Assembly: GCF_013415105.1 (NCBI RefSeq)
Contig: NZ_JACCDF010000002.1
Span: forward strand, 248,001 to 312,000
Direction of reading: 5' to 3'
Source of the DNA: Vreelandella salicampi
GTDB lineage: Bacteria; Pseudomonadota; Gammaproteobacteria; Pseudomonadales; Halomonadaceae
Length of the DNA stretch: 64,000 nt
A program made the position numbers and the translations under genes. Positions 54,769-63,060 of the stretch are shown piece by piece (position 1 is the first letter of the stretch; every line of letters starts with the position of its first letter). The notes beneath the pieces were generated by a model. It did no database searches and was not told where the DNA came from. It saw nothing but the letters and a program-made list of their open reading frames with translations.

Positions 54769-56031
54769 TCAACCTTTTACCGCGACTGACGTTTCTTTGA
54801 CAGGCTCTTCACTCAACTGCTCGCCTTCACTACGGGCAATGACGGAGGTACCGACTAAGTCGCCCGTCACATTTAGCGCCGTACAGCCCATGCCCACCAG
54901 CGCATCTATTGCGGTAAGCAGCGCGACGGTTTCAATCGGCAGGCCGACTTGGGCAAATACCGTGGCAATCATAATGATCCCGGCCCCCGGCACTCCCGCC
55001 GTGCCCACCGATACCAGCGTGCCAATCAGCACTATCTGCACCATGCTGATAAAATCCAGCGGTGCGCCAATCACGTTGGCGGCAAATACCGCCGAGATGG
55101 CGATACGAATCGCCGCCCCGTCCATGTTTAACGTGGCGCCTAGCGGCAGGCTGAAACCATAGATGCTTTTGGAAATCCCCAAGCGATGCGCGGCATTAAT
55201 AGTGAGTGGCAACGTACCCGAGCTGCTTTGAGTGGCAAACGCCGTTGCCATTGGCGTGCGGGCCTCGCGGAAGAAGTTGCGTAGTTTGACGCCAAACAGG
55301 CGCATGATGCCGCAATAAATCAGCAGTTGGAGGCCTAGAGCGACATACAACACAACCACCATATCGCCAAGCGACAGTAGTGTTTTCACCCCCTGCTGGC
55401 TCACCGTTCCGGCGACAATGGCAAACACGCCAATGGGCACGTAATGCAATACCCCCGACATCACCTTGAGCGTGACCGCATTGAGCGCCTCGATCACTTC
55501 AAAAAGCCGTTCACCCAGCGCATGCTGTCGTTCCGACTGACGCATTTTAAGAAGCGCGATACCAAACACCAGCGCCGTGAAAATAATCCCCAGCATATTG
55601 AGTTCGGCAAAGGCACCGATAATATTATCCGGCACTATATTCAGCAACGTATCGACAACACCGGGATTCTCGGGCACCGAAAAACTAGCGCTCTCATCCA
55701 GTATCATCCCGCTCCCCGGGCTAAACAGCGTGGCAACGGTTAAACCCACCACAATCGCCAACGCCGAAGACACGAGGTAGTAGCCGAACACCTTGCCGCC
55801 TATGCGGCCCGCACTTCCCTCCCGCGACTGGTTCACCCCCACCATTAGCGTAAACAGCACGATGGGCACGATCAGGAAGGTGAGTAGCCGTAGCAGTAGG
55901 TCACCCAGCGGCGCCAGCCAGGTCGCTACGGTCTCACCGCCGACTGACCCGACGACAACGCCCAGCACCAGCGCGATGGTAACGCGTAAGGTCAACGACG
56001 CCTGAAAGTAGGCCTTCCATATTCGTCTCAT
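54769..56031 (-). CDS. Dicarboxylate/amino acid:cation symporter (SDF/DAACS family)
   Basis: 420 residues with eight expected helices and two re-entrant loops. TQSSSGTLPLTINAAHRLG (the SSS re-entrant loop), GATLNMDGAAIRIAI (the NMDG motif) and VGTAGVPGAGIIM mark the GltP/DctA family. It imports glutamate, aspartate or C4-dicarboxylates with Na+ or H+; the exact substrate is not clear. The ATG at 56031 follows AGGGAA; the frame is open to 56088. Confidence 0.93.
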   Translation of the reverse strand: MRRIWKAYFQASLTLRVTIALVLGVVVGSVGGETVATWLAPLGDLLLRLLTFLIVPIVLFTLMVGVNQSREGSAGRIGGKVFGYYLVSSALAIVVGLTVATLFSPGSGMILDESASFSVPENPGVVDTLLNIVPDNIIGAFAELNMLGIIFTALVFGIALLKMRQSERQHALGERLFEVIEALNAVTLKVMSGVLHYVPIGVFAIVAGTVSQQGVKTLLSLGDMVVVLYVALGLQLLIYCGIMRLFGVKLRNFFREARTPMATAFATQSSSGTLPLTINAAHRLGISKSIYGFSLPLGATLNMDGAAIRIAISAVFAANVIGAPLDFISMVQIVLIGTLVSVGTAGVPGAGIIMIATVFAQVGLPIETVALLTAIDALVGMGCTALNVTGDLVGTSVIARSEGEQLSEEPVKETSVAVKG

Positions 56032-56274
56032 TTGATTCCCTAAAGGTTTGAAGAAGTTGGTAGGTCTAATGGGATAAGCGTACATCACAGCTTATTAGTG
56101 TGGCACCGCGATATCGACCAGGTTAACTGAGGCCTTATTCGGCATGAATGTCTACTCGATGAAGCTGATTGATTTAAGCGCATGGAAATATCGCCCCTCT
56201 GACTGTCATGTGATGTGCTTTATACTGGTAATCTATTAACACCGTTACGTTTACCTGCATGGCCCGGGAGCACT

Positions 56275-57756
56275 ATGAACGCACTGCACTACTCTTCCAT
56301 TCGTCGTACTAAAATTGTCGCCACCCTTGGCCCTGCCAGCGACCGCGAGGGCGTACTCGAAGCGATGCTGGCTGCCGGGGTCGACGTGGTGCGTCTTAAT
56401 TTCTCCCATGGCACGCCGGAAGACCATCGCCGCCGCCTTAACAGCGTGCGTGAAATCGCCGCCAAGCTCGGGCGCAGTGTGGCAGCGCTGGGCGATTTGC
56501 AAGGCCCCAAAATCCGTATCGCGCGCTTTAAAGACGGCGCGGTCACGCTTAAAGACGGCCAGCCGTTTATTTTGGACATGGCAATGGACGCTGATGCCGG
56601 CGATGCCGAGCACGTTGGCTGCGACTACAAAACCCTCGCGAATGACGTCGTCGCAGGCGACCGGCTACTGCTCGACGATGGCCGCTTGGTACTGGATGTG
56701 ACAGGTGTCAACGGGCAGCAGGTGCATACCACAGTGGTGGTGGGCGGTAAGCTTTCCAACAACAAAGGTATCAACAAGCAGGGCGGTGGCCTATCCGCAC
56801 CGGCGCTGACCGAAAAAGATAAAACTGATTTGAAGACCGCCGTCGATATCGGTGTGGACTATCTCGCCATCTCCTTTCCCCGCAACGCCGAGGATATGTT
56901 CGAGGCGCGGCGCCTACTTGGCGAAGCGGGTAAAGACATTGGCCTCGTGGCCAAAATTGAGCGCGCCGAAGCGGTGGCCGATGAAGCGACAATGGATGCA
57001 ATCATCGAAGCTTCTCAAGCGGTGATGGTGGCCCGTGGTGATCTCGGCGTGGAAATCGGCGATGCCAAGCTGGTGGGTATACAAAAGCGCTTGATCAAGC
57101 GGGCGCGGACACTCAATCGCGCCGTGATTACCGCCACGCAGATGATGGAAAGCATGATCACGGCCCCTCTGCCCACGCGGGCGGAAGTGTTTGACGTCGC
57201 GAACGCCGTGCTCGACAGCAGTGACGCGGTCATGCTCTCCGCTGAAACGGCGGCAGGGGATTACCCACTGGAAACCGTGGAAGCGATGGCGCGCATTTGC
57301 CTCGGCGCCGAGCGCGAAAAAGTTGCCCAAGAGTCCGGCCACCGCATTCACGAGGGTTTTACCCGCCCCGATGAAACCATTGCGCTCTCGGCGATGTACG
57401 CGGCGAACCACATGGAAGGTGTGGCCGCGATTGCCTGCATGACCGCTTCCGGCTATACGCCGTTGATCGCCTCGCGCATTCGCTCGGGTTTGCCCATCGT
57501 TGGCTTGGCCCATAACCCGGTTGCCCAGCGCCGCATGGCGCTCTATCGCGGCGTGGTTTCGCTGCCGTTTGATACCACGGACCTGTCGGCTGCCGAGCTT
57601 AACGACCGCGCGCTGGCGCTGTTGGTTGAGCAGGGTATCGTCGCCCCGGGGGATCATGTGATTCTCACCCGCGGCGATCATATGAACGCTCACGGTGGCA
57701 CCAACACCATGAAAGTGATGGCGATTAGCGAAAAACACGCAAACCTCACCGCGTAA
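56275..57756 (+). CDS. pyk: Pyruvate kinase
   Basis: Last step of glycolysis, PEP + ADP to pyruvate + ATP. 493 residues: [42 protein letters not shown], the catalytic [10 protein letters not shown] and [13 protein letters not shown], and ATQMMESMI. The length is nearer PykA than PykF, but I leave the isozyme open. The ATG at 56275 follows GGGAG. modA starts 24 bases after its stop on the same strand. Confidence 0.97.
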   Translation: MNALHYSSIRRTKIVATLGPASDREGVLEAMLAAGVDVVRLNFSHGTPEDHRRRLNSVREIAAKLGRSVAALGDLQGPKIRIARFKDGAVTLKDGQPFILDMAMDADAGDAEHVGCDYKTLANDVVAGDRLLLDDGRLVLDVTGVNGQQVHTTVVVGGKLSNNKGINKQGGGLSAPALTEKDKTDLKTAVDIGVDYLAISFPRNAEDMFEARRLLGEAGKDIGLVAKIERAEAVADEATMDAIIEASQAVMVARGDLGVEIGDAKLVGIQKRLIKRARTLNRAVITATQMMESMITAPLPTRAEVFDVANAVLDSSDAVMLSAETAAGDYPLETVEAMARICLGAEREKVAQESGHRIHEGFTRPDETIALSAMYAANHMEGVAAIACMTASGYTPLIASRIRSGLPIVGLAHNPVAQRRMALYRGVVSLPFDTTDLSAAELNDRALALLVEQGIVAPGDHVILTRGDHMNAHGGTNTMKVMAISEKHANLTA

Positions 57757-57780
57757 TCCACGCTGACAAGGAGTCCGCCA

Positions 57781-58608
57781 ATGCGTGCATTACGATGGCT
57801 AGCTACCTTCGCGTTGAGTGTGATGTTCACTGCCACGGCATCGGCCAAGCCACCGGTGGTGGCGGCGGCGTCGGATTTGCAATTCGCGCTAAGTGAAGCC
57901 GCTGAAACGTTCGCCCAGCAAACGGGCGAACGGGTGAGGCTCAATTTTGGTTCGTCGGGCAATTTTCGCCGCCAAATCGCTCAGGGAGCACCGTTTGAGC
58001 TTTATCTCTCCGCCGATGAGGCATATGTCCTAGCATTGCACGAAGAGGGACATACTCGCGATAAAGGTGTGCGCTATGCCACCGGTCGGTTGGTTTGGCT
58101 GCAGCCTAAAGGCGCTGGCACGCTACCGAGCGAAGACGCTCCCTTGGCCGCGATAGAAGCGGCGATTGCTGCGCAAGCGTCTGGCAAGCGCCAGCGTATT
58201 GCATTGGCCAACCCCGAGCACGCGCCTTACGGCGTGGCGGCGCAGCAGGCGTTAGAGCACGCCAAGCTCTGGCATGAGACAGCGCCGCTGCGGGTGCTGG
58301 GAGAAAATGTTTCTCAAGCAGCACAGTTTGCGCTCTCATCGGATACCCGTGGTGGGTTAGTGGCGTATTCGCTCGCGTTAGCGCCGGGGCTTGCCGACAA
58401 AAGCGACTATGTGCTGATTCCTGCCGACTGGCACGCGCCGCTCAATCAGCGCATGGTGCTAACGCAAAACGCCAGCGAAACGGCCACCGCTTTTTATCAG
58501 TGGCTACAGGGGGAAAAGGGGCGCGCCATTTTGCGCGACTATGGTTTTCAAGAGCCGGGTTTTCAAGAGCCGGGTTTTAATGTACCGGGCTTTGGCGAAC
58601 CGGAGTAA
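57781..58608 (+). CDS. modA: Molybdate ABC transporter, periplasmic binding protein ModA
   Basis: 275 residues: signal peptide ending in ATASA, then PPVVAAASDLQFALSEAAETFAQQTGERVRLNFGSSGNFRRQIAQGAPFELYLSADEAYVLAL, the molybdate-binding SSGN loop region. The C-terminus carries four copies of a GFxxP pentapeptide that normal ModA lacks. AAGGAG precedes the ATG. modB begins inside its stop codon (TAATG). Confidence 0.94.
   Translation: MRALRWLATFALSVMFTATASAKPPVVAAASDLQFALSEAAETFAQQTGERVRLNFGSSGNFRRQIAQGAPFELYLSADEAYVLALHEEGHTRDKGVRYATGRLVWLQPKGAGTLPSEDAPLAAIEAAIAAQASGKRQRIALANPEHAPYGVAAQQALEHAKLWHETAPLRVLGENVSQAAQFALSSDTRGGLVAYSLALAPGLADKSDYVLIPADWHAPLNQRMVLTQNASETATAFYQWLQGEKGRAILRDYGFQEPGFQEPGFNVPGFGEPE
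58543..58602 (+). repeat. Four 15-bp tandem repeats at the end of modA
   Basis: Two identical GGTTTTCAAGAGCCG units (58543-58572) are followed by diverged units GGTTTTAATGTACCG and GGCTTTGGCGAACCG (to 58602). They encode GFQEP, GFQEP, GFNVP and GFGEP, in frame, just before the modA stop. Confidence 0.95.
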
Positions 58609-59288
58609 TGGCAGAGCTTATGGATTGGGCAGCGCTCTCGGTTTCACTACGCCTGGCGGCGTTGACCTGTTTGATTCTGCTGCCGTTGGGTATCTGGCTG
58701 GGTCGCACGCTCGCCTATGCGCGCTTTCGCGGCAAAGGGCTTTGCGAGGCGCTGGTGGCGCTGCCGCTGGTGTTACCGCCGACGGTGCTGGGTTTTTATC
58801 TCCTGCTCAGCTTTAGCCGCGATGCGCCGGTTGGTGCCTTCTGGGCAGAGCTGACCGGTAGCGGGCTGAACTTTACCTTTACCGGCATTTTGCTCGCCTC
58901 GCTGGTCGCTAACATCCCCTTCGCCGTGCAGCCTATTCAGCGCGCATTCGAAAGCATACCTCGCAACCTGCGCGAAGCGGCCTGGTGCAGCGGGCTTGGC
59001 CCGTGGCAAACGCTTTGGTGCATTGAGCTGCCGCTGGTGTGGCCGGGGCTGCTCTCGGCGTTTGCGTTAACGTTCGCCCATACGTTGGGGGAATTTGGCG
59101 TGATTTTAATGGTCGGCGGCTCTATCGACGGCGAAACCCGAACCCTGGCGATTGCCATTTATGACCGTATGCAGGCATTCGACGAGCAGGGCGCCGCGCT
59201 GATGTCGGCGTCGCTGCTAGCTGTGTCGTTTATCACCCTGGGTATTGTGTATGGGCTGGCCGGACGCCGCAGGGGGGCACGTGGCTGA
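58608..59288 (+). CDS. modB: Molybdate ABC transporter permease ModB
   Basis: 226 residues with about five membrane helices. The EAA-loop (AFESIPRNLREAAWCSGLGPWQTLWCIELPLVWPGLLSAF) and HTLGEFGVILMVGGSIDGETRTLAIAIYD are characteristic of ModB. It starts in the TAATG junction with modA and its last 8 bases overlap modC, so the three genes are tightly coupled. Confidence 0.96.
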   Translation: MAELMDWAALSVSLRLAALTCLILLPLGIWLGRTLAYARFRGKGLCEALVALPLVLPPTVLGFYLLLSFSRDAPVGAFWAELTGSGLNFTFTGILLASLVANIPFAVQPIQRAFESIPRNLREAAWCSGLGPWQTLWCIELPLVWPGLLSAFALTFAHTLGEFGVILMVGGSIDGETRTLAIAIYDRMQAFDEQGAALMSASLLAVSFITLGIVYGLAGRRRGARG

Positions 59289-60390
59289 TTTGCGCGTAGT
59301 GCTCGCACAGGCGGGGCCGATCCCGCTTGCCGCCGATTTTGTCTGCCGGCGCGGGGAGTTACTCGCATTGGTCGGCCCGTCCGGTAGCGGCAAAACGACA
59401 CTTTTACGCTCGATTGCGGGGCTCTATCAGCCCGCAGAAGGGCACATCGTCTGCGGCGAAACGCGCTGGTTTGATGCCAAGAGTAAGCACTCACTTTCGG
59501 CACAAAAGCGCCGTGTCGGCATTGTGTTTCAGGATTACGCGCTGTTCCCGCACCTCACAGCGCTGGAAAATATCGCGCTCCCTTTGCGGCACCACCCCAA
59601 ACCGACCCGGCGCGACCGAGCCGAACAGTGGCTGGCGCGCGTGCGCCTGGAAGGGCTGGGGCGACGCTACCCCGATGCGCTTTCCGGCGGGCAACGTCAG
59701 CGGGTGGCGTTGGCGCGAGCTTTGGCCCGCGATCCCCAGGTATTGCTCTTGGATGAGCCTTTTTCGGCGGTGGATCAAGTCACCCGGCGGCGTTTGCAGC
59801 GCGAACTTGCGCTGCTGCGCCAGCAAATTTCCATTCCCATTGTGCTGGTCACCCACGACCTGGAAGAAGCCACGGCGCTGGCCGATCAGATTTGTGTGTT
59901 GCATAACGGCCAAAGCCTACAGCAAGACAGGCCGGAGCGGCTTTTTCGCCAACCGGCAACGCCGGAGGTGGCGCGCCTTCTTGATCGTCATAATCTGTTT
60001 AACGCAACAGTCGTCGAGATTGACGGCCAGCGCTATCTGCAATGGGGGCGTTTTCAGCTGGAGGTAGCCGAAGGGCTCGACACTTTTTCCCTCGGCGAGG
60101 CGGTCACCTGGTACTTGCCGCCATCGGATATTGTGCTGCACCGGCGAGACCGACCCTCCAACGGCGAGCGCGAAAATCCGGTGCCCGCGCTGGTCAGCGA
60201 AGTGGTCGCGCTGGGCGGAATGACATCGGTTACGCTGCGTGTCGCCCACGGCGATATGCTACGTTTTGATATTGCCACCCATGCCGCCCGGCGCAATCAA
60301 CTTGTCCCTGGTTCTATGGTGAATGTGTCGCTTCTGGCGGCCGGGATTCATATCATGCCAGGGACACATACCCTTGCGCGTGACGATTAA
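59281..60390 (+). CDS. modC: Molybdate ABC transporter ATPase ModC
   Basis: 369 residues: Walker A GPSGSGKTTLL, Q-loop FQDYALFPHLTALENIALPL, signature LSGGQRQRVALARAL, Walker B VLLLDEPFSAVD and H-loop VTHDLEEA; a C-terminal TOBE/MOP-like domain (VPALVSEVVALGGMTSVTLRVAHGDMLRFDIATHAA) can bind oxyanion. The GTG start at 59281 with GGGGGG upstream fits better than an ATG at 59245 deep in modB. Confidence 0.94.
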   Translation: MADLRVVLAQAGPIPLAADFVCRRGELLALVGPSGSGKTTLLRSIAGLYQPAEGHIVCGETRWFDAKSKHSLSAQKRRVGIVFQDYALFPHLTALENIALPLRHHPKPTRRDRAEQWLARVRLEGLGRRYPDALSGGQRQRVALARALARDPQVLLLDEPFSAVDQVTRRRLQRELALLRQQISIPIVLVTHDLEEATALADQICVLHNGQSLQQDRPERLFRQPATPEVARLLDRHNLFNATVVEIDGQRYLQWGRFQLEVAEGLDTFSLGEAVTWYLPPSDIVLHRRDRPSNGERENPVPALVSEVVALGGMTSVTLRVAHGDMLRFDIATHAARRNQLVPGSMVNVSLLAAGIHIMPGTHTLARDD

Positions 60391-60404
60391 AAGAGGAAAA
60401 ACCG

Positions 60405-60953
60405 ATGAACACGACACGTCGCGCGTTACTCAAGGCGTCGCTTGCGCTTCCACTGGTGACATTAGCGCCGCTAGCGTGGGTGGGCCCGGCGCTTAGTAGC
60501 GAAGGTGTTAACGGCGAAGGGGATACACCGCCATTGGCGCGGCGTATGTTAGTCATTCACAGCGCGCAAGGCCCGCACCGGCTGAGTGTGGAATTGGCGC
60601 AAACGCAGGCGCAGCGGCAAAAAGGCTTGATGGGGCGTGAGGTGCTGCCCGCTGATCACGGCATGCTGTTTACGTACGAGCGCGAGCAATCGGCTCACAA
60701 TGGATTTTGGATGTATCGCACATTGATTGCGCTGGATATCGCCTTTATCGACAGCGACGGCACAATTGTCGCTATGATGACAATGCCGCCGTGTGAATCC
60801 TCATCGCCGAGCGATTGCCGCGTCTATGCGCCGGGTAAGCCCTACCATGCTGCGTTAGAAGTCAACGCCGGTTACTTTGAGCAGAGCGGCATCAACGTGG
60901 GCGACTGTGTGTCCATCCCAAGCGAAGCCGGTTCCTGCCAACCCACGAATTAA
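60405..60953 (+). CDS. DUF192 family exported protein
   Basis: 182 residues. The N-terminus (TTRRALLKASLALPLVTLAPLAWVGPALS) is an RR-containing, possibly Tat, signal. The DUF192 core is HRLSVELAQTQAQRQKGLMGREVLPADHGMLFTYEREQSAHNGFWMYRTLIALDIAFIDSDGTIV, and two late cysteines occur (PPCESSSPSDCR). Function unknown. Its stop codon overlaps, on the opposite strand, a broken copy of the eamA 3' end. A second, damaged copy of its own 3' part lies at 61879-61962. Confidence 0.85.
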   Translation: MNTTRRALLKASLALPLVTLAPLAWVGPALSSEGVNGEGDTPPLARRMLVIHSAQGPHRLSVELAQTQAQRQKGLMGREVLPADHGMLFTYEREQSAHNGFWMYRTLIALDIAFIDSDGTIVAMMTMPPCESSSPSDCRVYAPGKPYHAALEVNAGYFEQSGINVGDCVSIPSEAGSCQPTN

Positions 60954-61020
60954 ACGGAGCGAGGCTGTCGGCTAAAATTAAGCATAATCAGGGCGGTGTC
61001 CGCGATCACTAAGCTGTCGC
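60931..61020. repeat. Direct repeat, left copy, with truncated eamA 3' end
   Basis: About 90 bases that align with 61941-62030 with 14 differences by eye. Read on the minus strand the part from 60951 encodes ...TALIMLNFSRQPRSV and a stop, a broken version of the EamA C-terminus (IALIVLNFSRQLRSV). The fragment ends before parA and has no upstream eamA body. Confidence 0.85.
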
Positions 61021-61050
61021 CCCGGCCTTGAGTCAGCTTGTTGCAGACGG

Positions 61051-61785
61051 TCATTGCAGACGCTGCGCGATCTCTCGCCACAGCGCGGCGTAGGCGCGGC
61101 CACCCCGACTGCTGCGGGCAAAATGCCCGACCGGGGCGCGTTCGACACCCATGCGCTCGACCGCACTGGCGTTAGGCACGTTCGTCGACAGGCGCCTCGG
61201 CCAGCGTTCGCTGAGCGTCTCCATCACCTGGCGGTGCAGGGTCTTGCGGCGGTCGGCGAGGGTCACGAACGGCCAGATCGGGCAGGCATGGTCGACCTCG
61301 TCGAGATGACCCTCCAGTTGCTCGAGCGTGCGCAACGATAGAGTAGTCGGCACCACCGGCACTAGTAGTGCATTGACACTGGAGAAAATCTGCTCGGCGA
61401 GCGCTGACAGGCTCGGCGGGCAATCGAGTATCACCAGGTCGTAACTATCCATTACCGGCTTGAGGATCTTGCGCAGCCGACTGGGCTTGCGGGTTTCCAT
61501 TGCCGCTTCCAGATCACGCGAGCCCAGCGCCGCCGGCAGCAGATCTAGCCCCTCGATGTCGGTCTCGCGGATCGCCCGATCAAGATCGGCCTTGCCCTTG
61601 ACCAGTTTGTCGACACCACCGCGCACTTTGGGTTTGCTGCGCAGGTAGAAGGTGGTGGCGGCCTGAGGGTCGAGATCCCACAGCAACACTCGCCTGCCGT
61701 CGCGTGCGGCTTCGGCGGCGAGATTGACGGCGGAGGCGGTCTTGCCCACGCCGCCCTTGATACTGTAAAGCGCGAGCATCTGCAT
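61051..61785 (-). CDS. Orphan ParA-family ATPase
   Basis: 244 residues. Deviant Walker A at the N-terminus (YSIKGGVGKTASAVNLA), Walker A' LLWDLDPQAATTFYL, Walker B LVILDCPPSLSAL and VVPTTLSLRTLEQL follow the ParA/Soj/MinD plan. No N-terminal DNA-binding domain and no parB partner or parS-like repeat is visible. GGGAG precedes the start. The gene sits alone between two repeats made of neighbouring gene ends, which suggests acquisition. Its target (plasmid remnant, chemoreceptor or other cargo) is unknown. Confidence 0.85.
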   Translation of the reverse strand: MQMLALYSIKGGVGKTASAVNLAAEAARDGRRVLLWDLDPQAATTFYLRSKPKVRGGVDKLVKGKADLDRAIRETDIEGLDLLPAALGSRDLEAAMETRKPSRLRKILKPVMDSYDLVILDCPPSLSALAEQIFSSVNALLVPVVPTTLSLRTLEQLEGHLDEVDHACPIWPFVTLADRRKTLHRQVMETLSERWPRRLSTNVPNASAVERMGVERAPVGHFARSSRGGRAYAALWREIAQRLQ

Positions 61786-61878
61786 AGGGAACTCCCGGTT
61801 TGGTAACTGTTTAGTCTAACTGATTGGCCCGCGCGGATATGTGACGTTTCGATGACGGCGCTGCTGTCGATGTCGCTA

Positions 61879-61962
61879 CGCTGATTTTCCTCGACATTGC
61901 CTTTATCAATAGCGACGGGCGGATCGCCCTGAGATCGTCGGTTTCTGCCAACCCGCGAATTA
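61879..61962 (+). pseudogene. Decayed DUF192 3' fragment
   Basis: In one frame this DNA encodes LIFLDIAFINSDGRIA and then SANPRIK, matching LIALDIAFIDSDGTIV and SCQPTN of the intact gene at 60405. The roughly 50 codons between those two segments are missing, and no start or upstream portion exists. It joins directly to the end of the intact eamA gene. Confidence 0.75.
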
Positions 61963-62030
61963 AACGGAGCGAAGCTGTCGGCTGAAATTAAGCACAATCA
62001 GGGCGATACCCACAACCACTAAGCCGCCAC
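61941..62030. repeat. Direct repeat, right copy, containing the intact eamA 3' end
   Basis: Partner of 60931-61020, offset by 1010 bases. Here the eamA end is intact and the DUF192 end is a remnant; in the left copy the situation is reversed. Confidence 0.85.
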
Positions 62031-62871
62031 CCACCAGTTTATGCACACCTAGGCTGTCGCCCATTAACAGTGCACCAAGGCCGACTGCTAATACCGGCAC
62101 GAGTAGCGTCATGGGCACCACGCGATTCACCGGGTGGCGGCGCAACAGCGCGTACCAAATCCCATACGCGATAATTGACGACATCACGGCGGTGTAAATC
62201 ATTGCCCCCCAGCCCAACCAGCTCGCCTGCTTTATTGCCAGCCACTGGCCGCTTTCAAATAGCCATGAACCCAACGCTACCTGAGGCACCGCAAACAGCG
62301 CCATCCAACCTGCCAGCGCCATCGGCGCAATCGGCGGGCCGCGTTTGATCAATAGCTGCGACATTGCCCAGCCCATCGCGCTGCACAATAGAATCACCAG
62401 GGGCACTGGTGTCGGTAAGGCAGGCCCGCCCGCCAACACAATAATGCCCGCAAATGAGAGCAGTAGCCCGACAATACGTTTGAGGCCTAGCTTTTCTTTT
62501 AGAAAGATCACCGCCAACAGCGTGGCAAAGGGCGTCCCCATCTGTACCAAAAGCGCGCCGGTGCCCGCTTCGGCCTGCTGTAAGCCAATAAACAGCAAGG
62601 CGAAGTGCATGCTACCGAAGGTAAAGGATAGCAGCAGTAAAAACGGCAGCTGCGCCCGCGCCACCGGGTAGAAGGGCACCAGCAGTACGGCGACCAGCGT
62701 AAAGCGCAACGTGGTTAGCAACAGCGGGGGTAATTCCGTCACGCCGAGCTTGATAACAATGATATTTAACGCCCAAATGGCGATAACCAAGAGACCGAGC
62801 AACAGGTCGCGTAGTGGCACGTTGATGTCCGTTGGTAGCAAAGGAGACGAGGTTAGGGTATCAGGTGCCAA
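61960..62871 (-). CDS. EamA-family (DMT superfamily) exporter
   Basis: 303 residues with ten expected membrane helices in two EamA repeats (LLLGLLVIAIWALNIIVIKLGVTELPPLLLTTLRF and the second beginning LVILLCSAMGWAMSQLLIKRG). Length and pattern match the O-acetylserine/cysteine exporter EamA of E. coli, though other metabolites are possible. It converges on the parA island, whose left flank carries a copy of its 3' end. Confidence 0.88.
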   Translation of the reverse strand: MAPDTLTSSPLLPTDINVPLRDLLLGLLVIAIWALNIIVIKLGVTELPPLLLTTLRFTLVAVLLVPFYPVARAQLPFLLLLSFTFGSMHFALLFIGLQQAEAGTGALLVQMGTPFATLLAVIFLKEKLGLKRIVGLLLSFAGIIVLAGGPALPTPVPLVILLCSAMGWAMSQLLIKRGPPIAPMALAGWMALFAVPQVALGSWLFESGQWLAIKQASWLGWGAMIYTAVMSSIIAYGIWYALLRRHPVNRVVPMTLLVPVLAVGLGALLMGDSLGVHKLVGGGLVVVGIALIVLNFSRQLRSV

Positions 62872-63060
62872 TATTATCGTATAAGCCCCGTTGGCAGCCT
62901 CTGGGGTTCCCTATTGATCTTCCATAACCGTTTGGATGGGTTCCTTTCAACAGAAGAATACCTACAATGGGGACCTTATCGCCAATATAAGTCGAATCCG
63001 GTGGTAAGGGCTGACCCCTATAATAAAGTCACCACAAAAACCGATAAAAAAGGATCTATC

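Noticed and set aside
56914-57738. A 274-codon frame opposite pyk
   Set aside because: Antisense to pyruvate kinase, His/Arg-rich shadow composition.
61051-61785. Insertion sequence or transposon around parA
   Set aside because: No transposase, terminal inverted repeats or short target duplication; the flanking repeats are gene remnants of about 90 bases.
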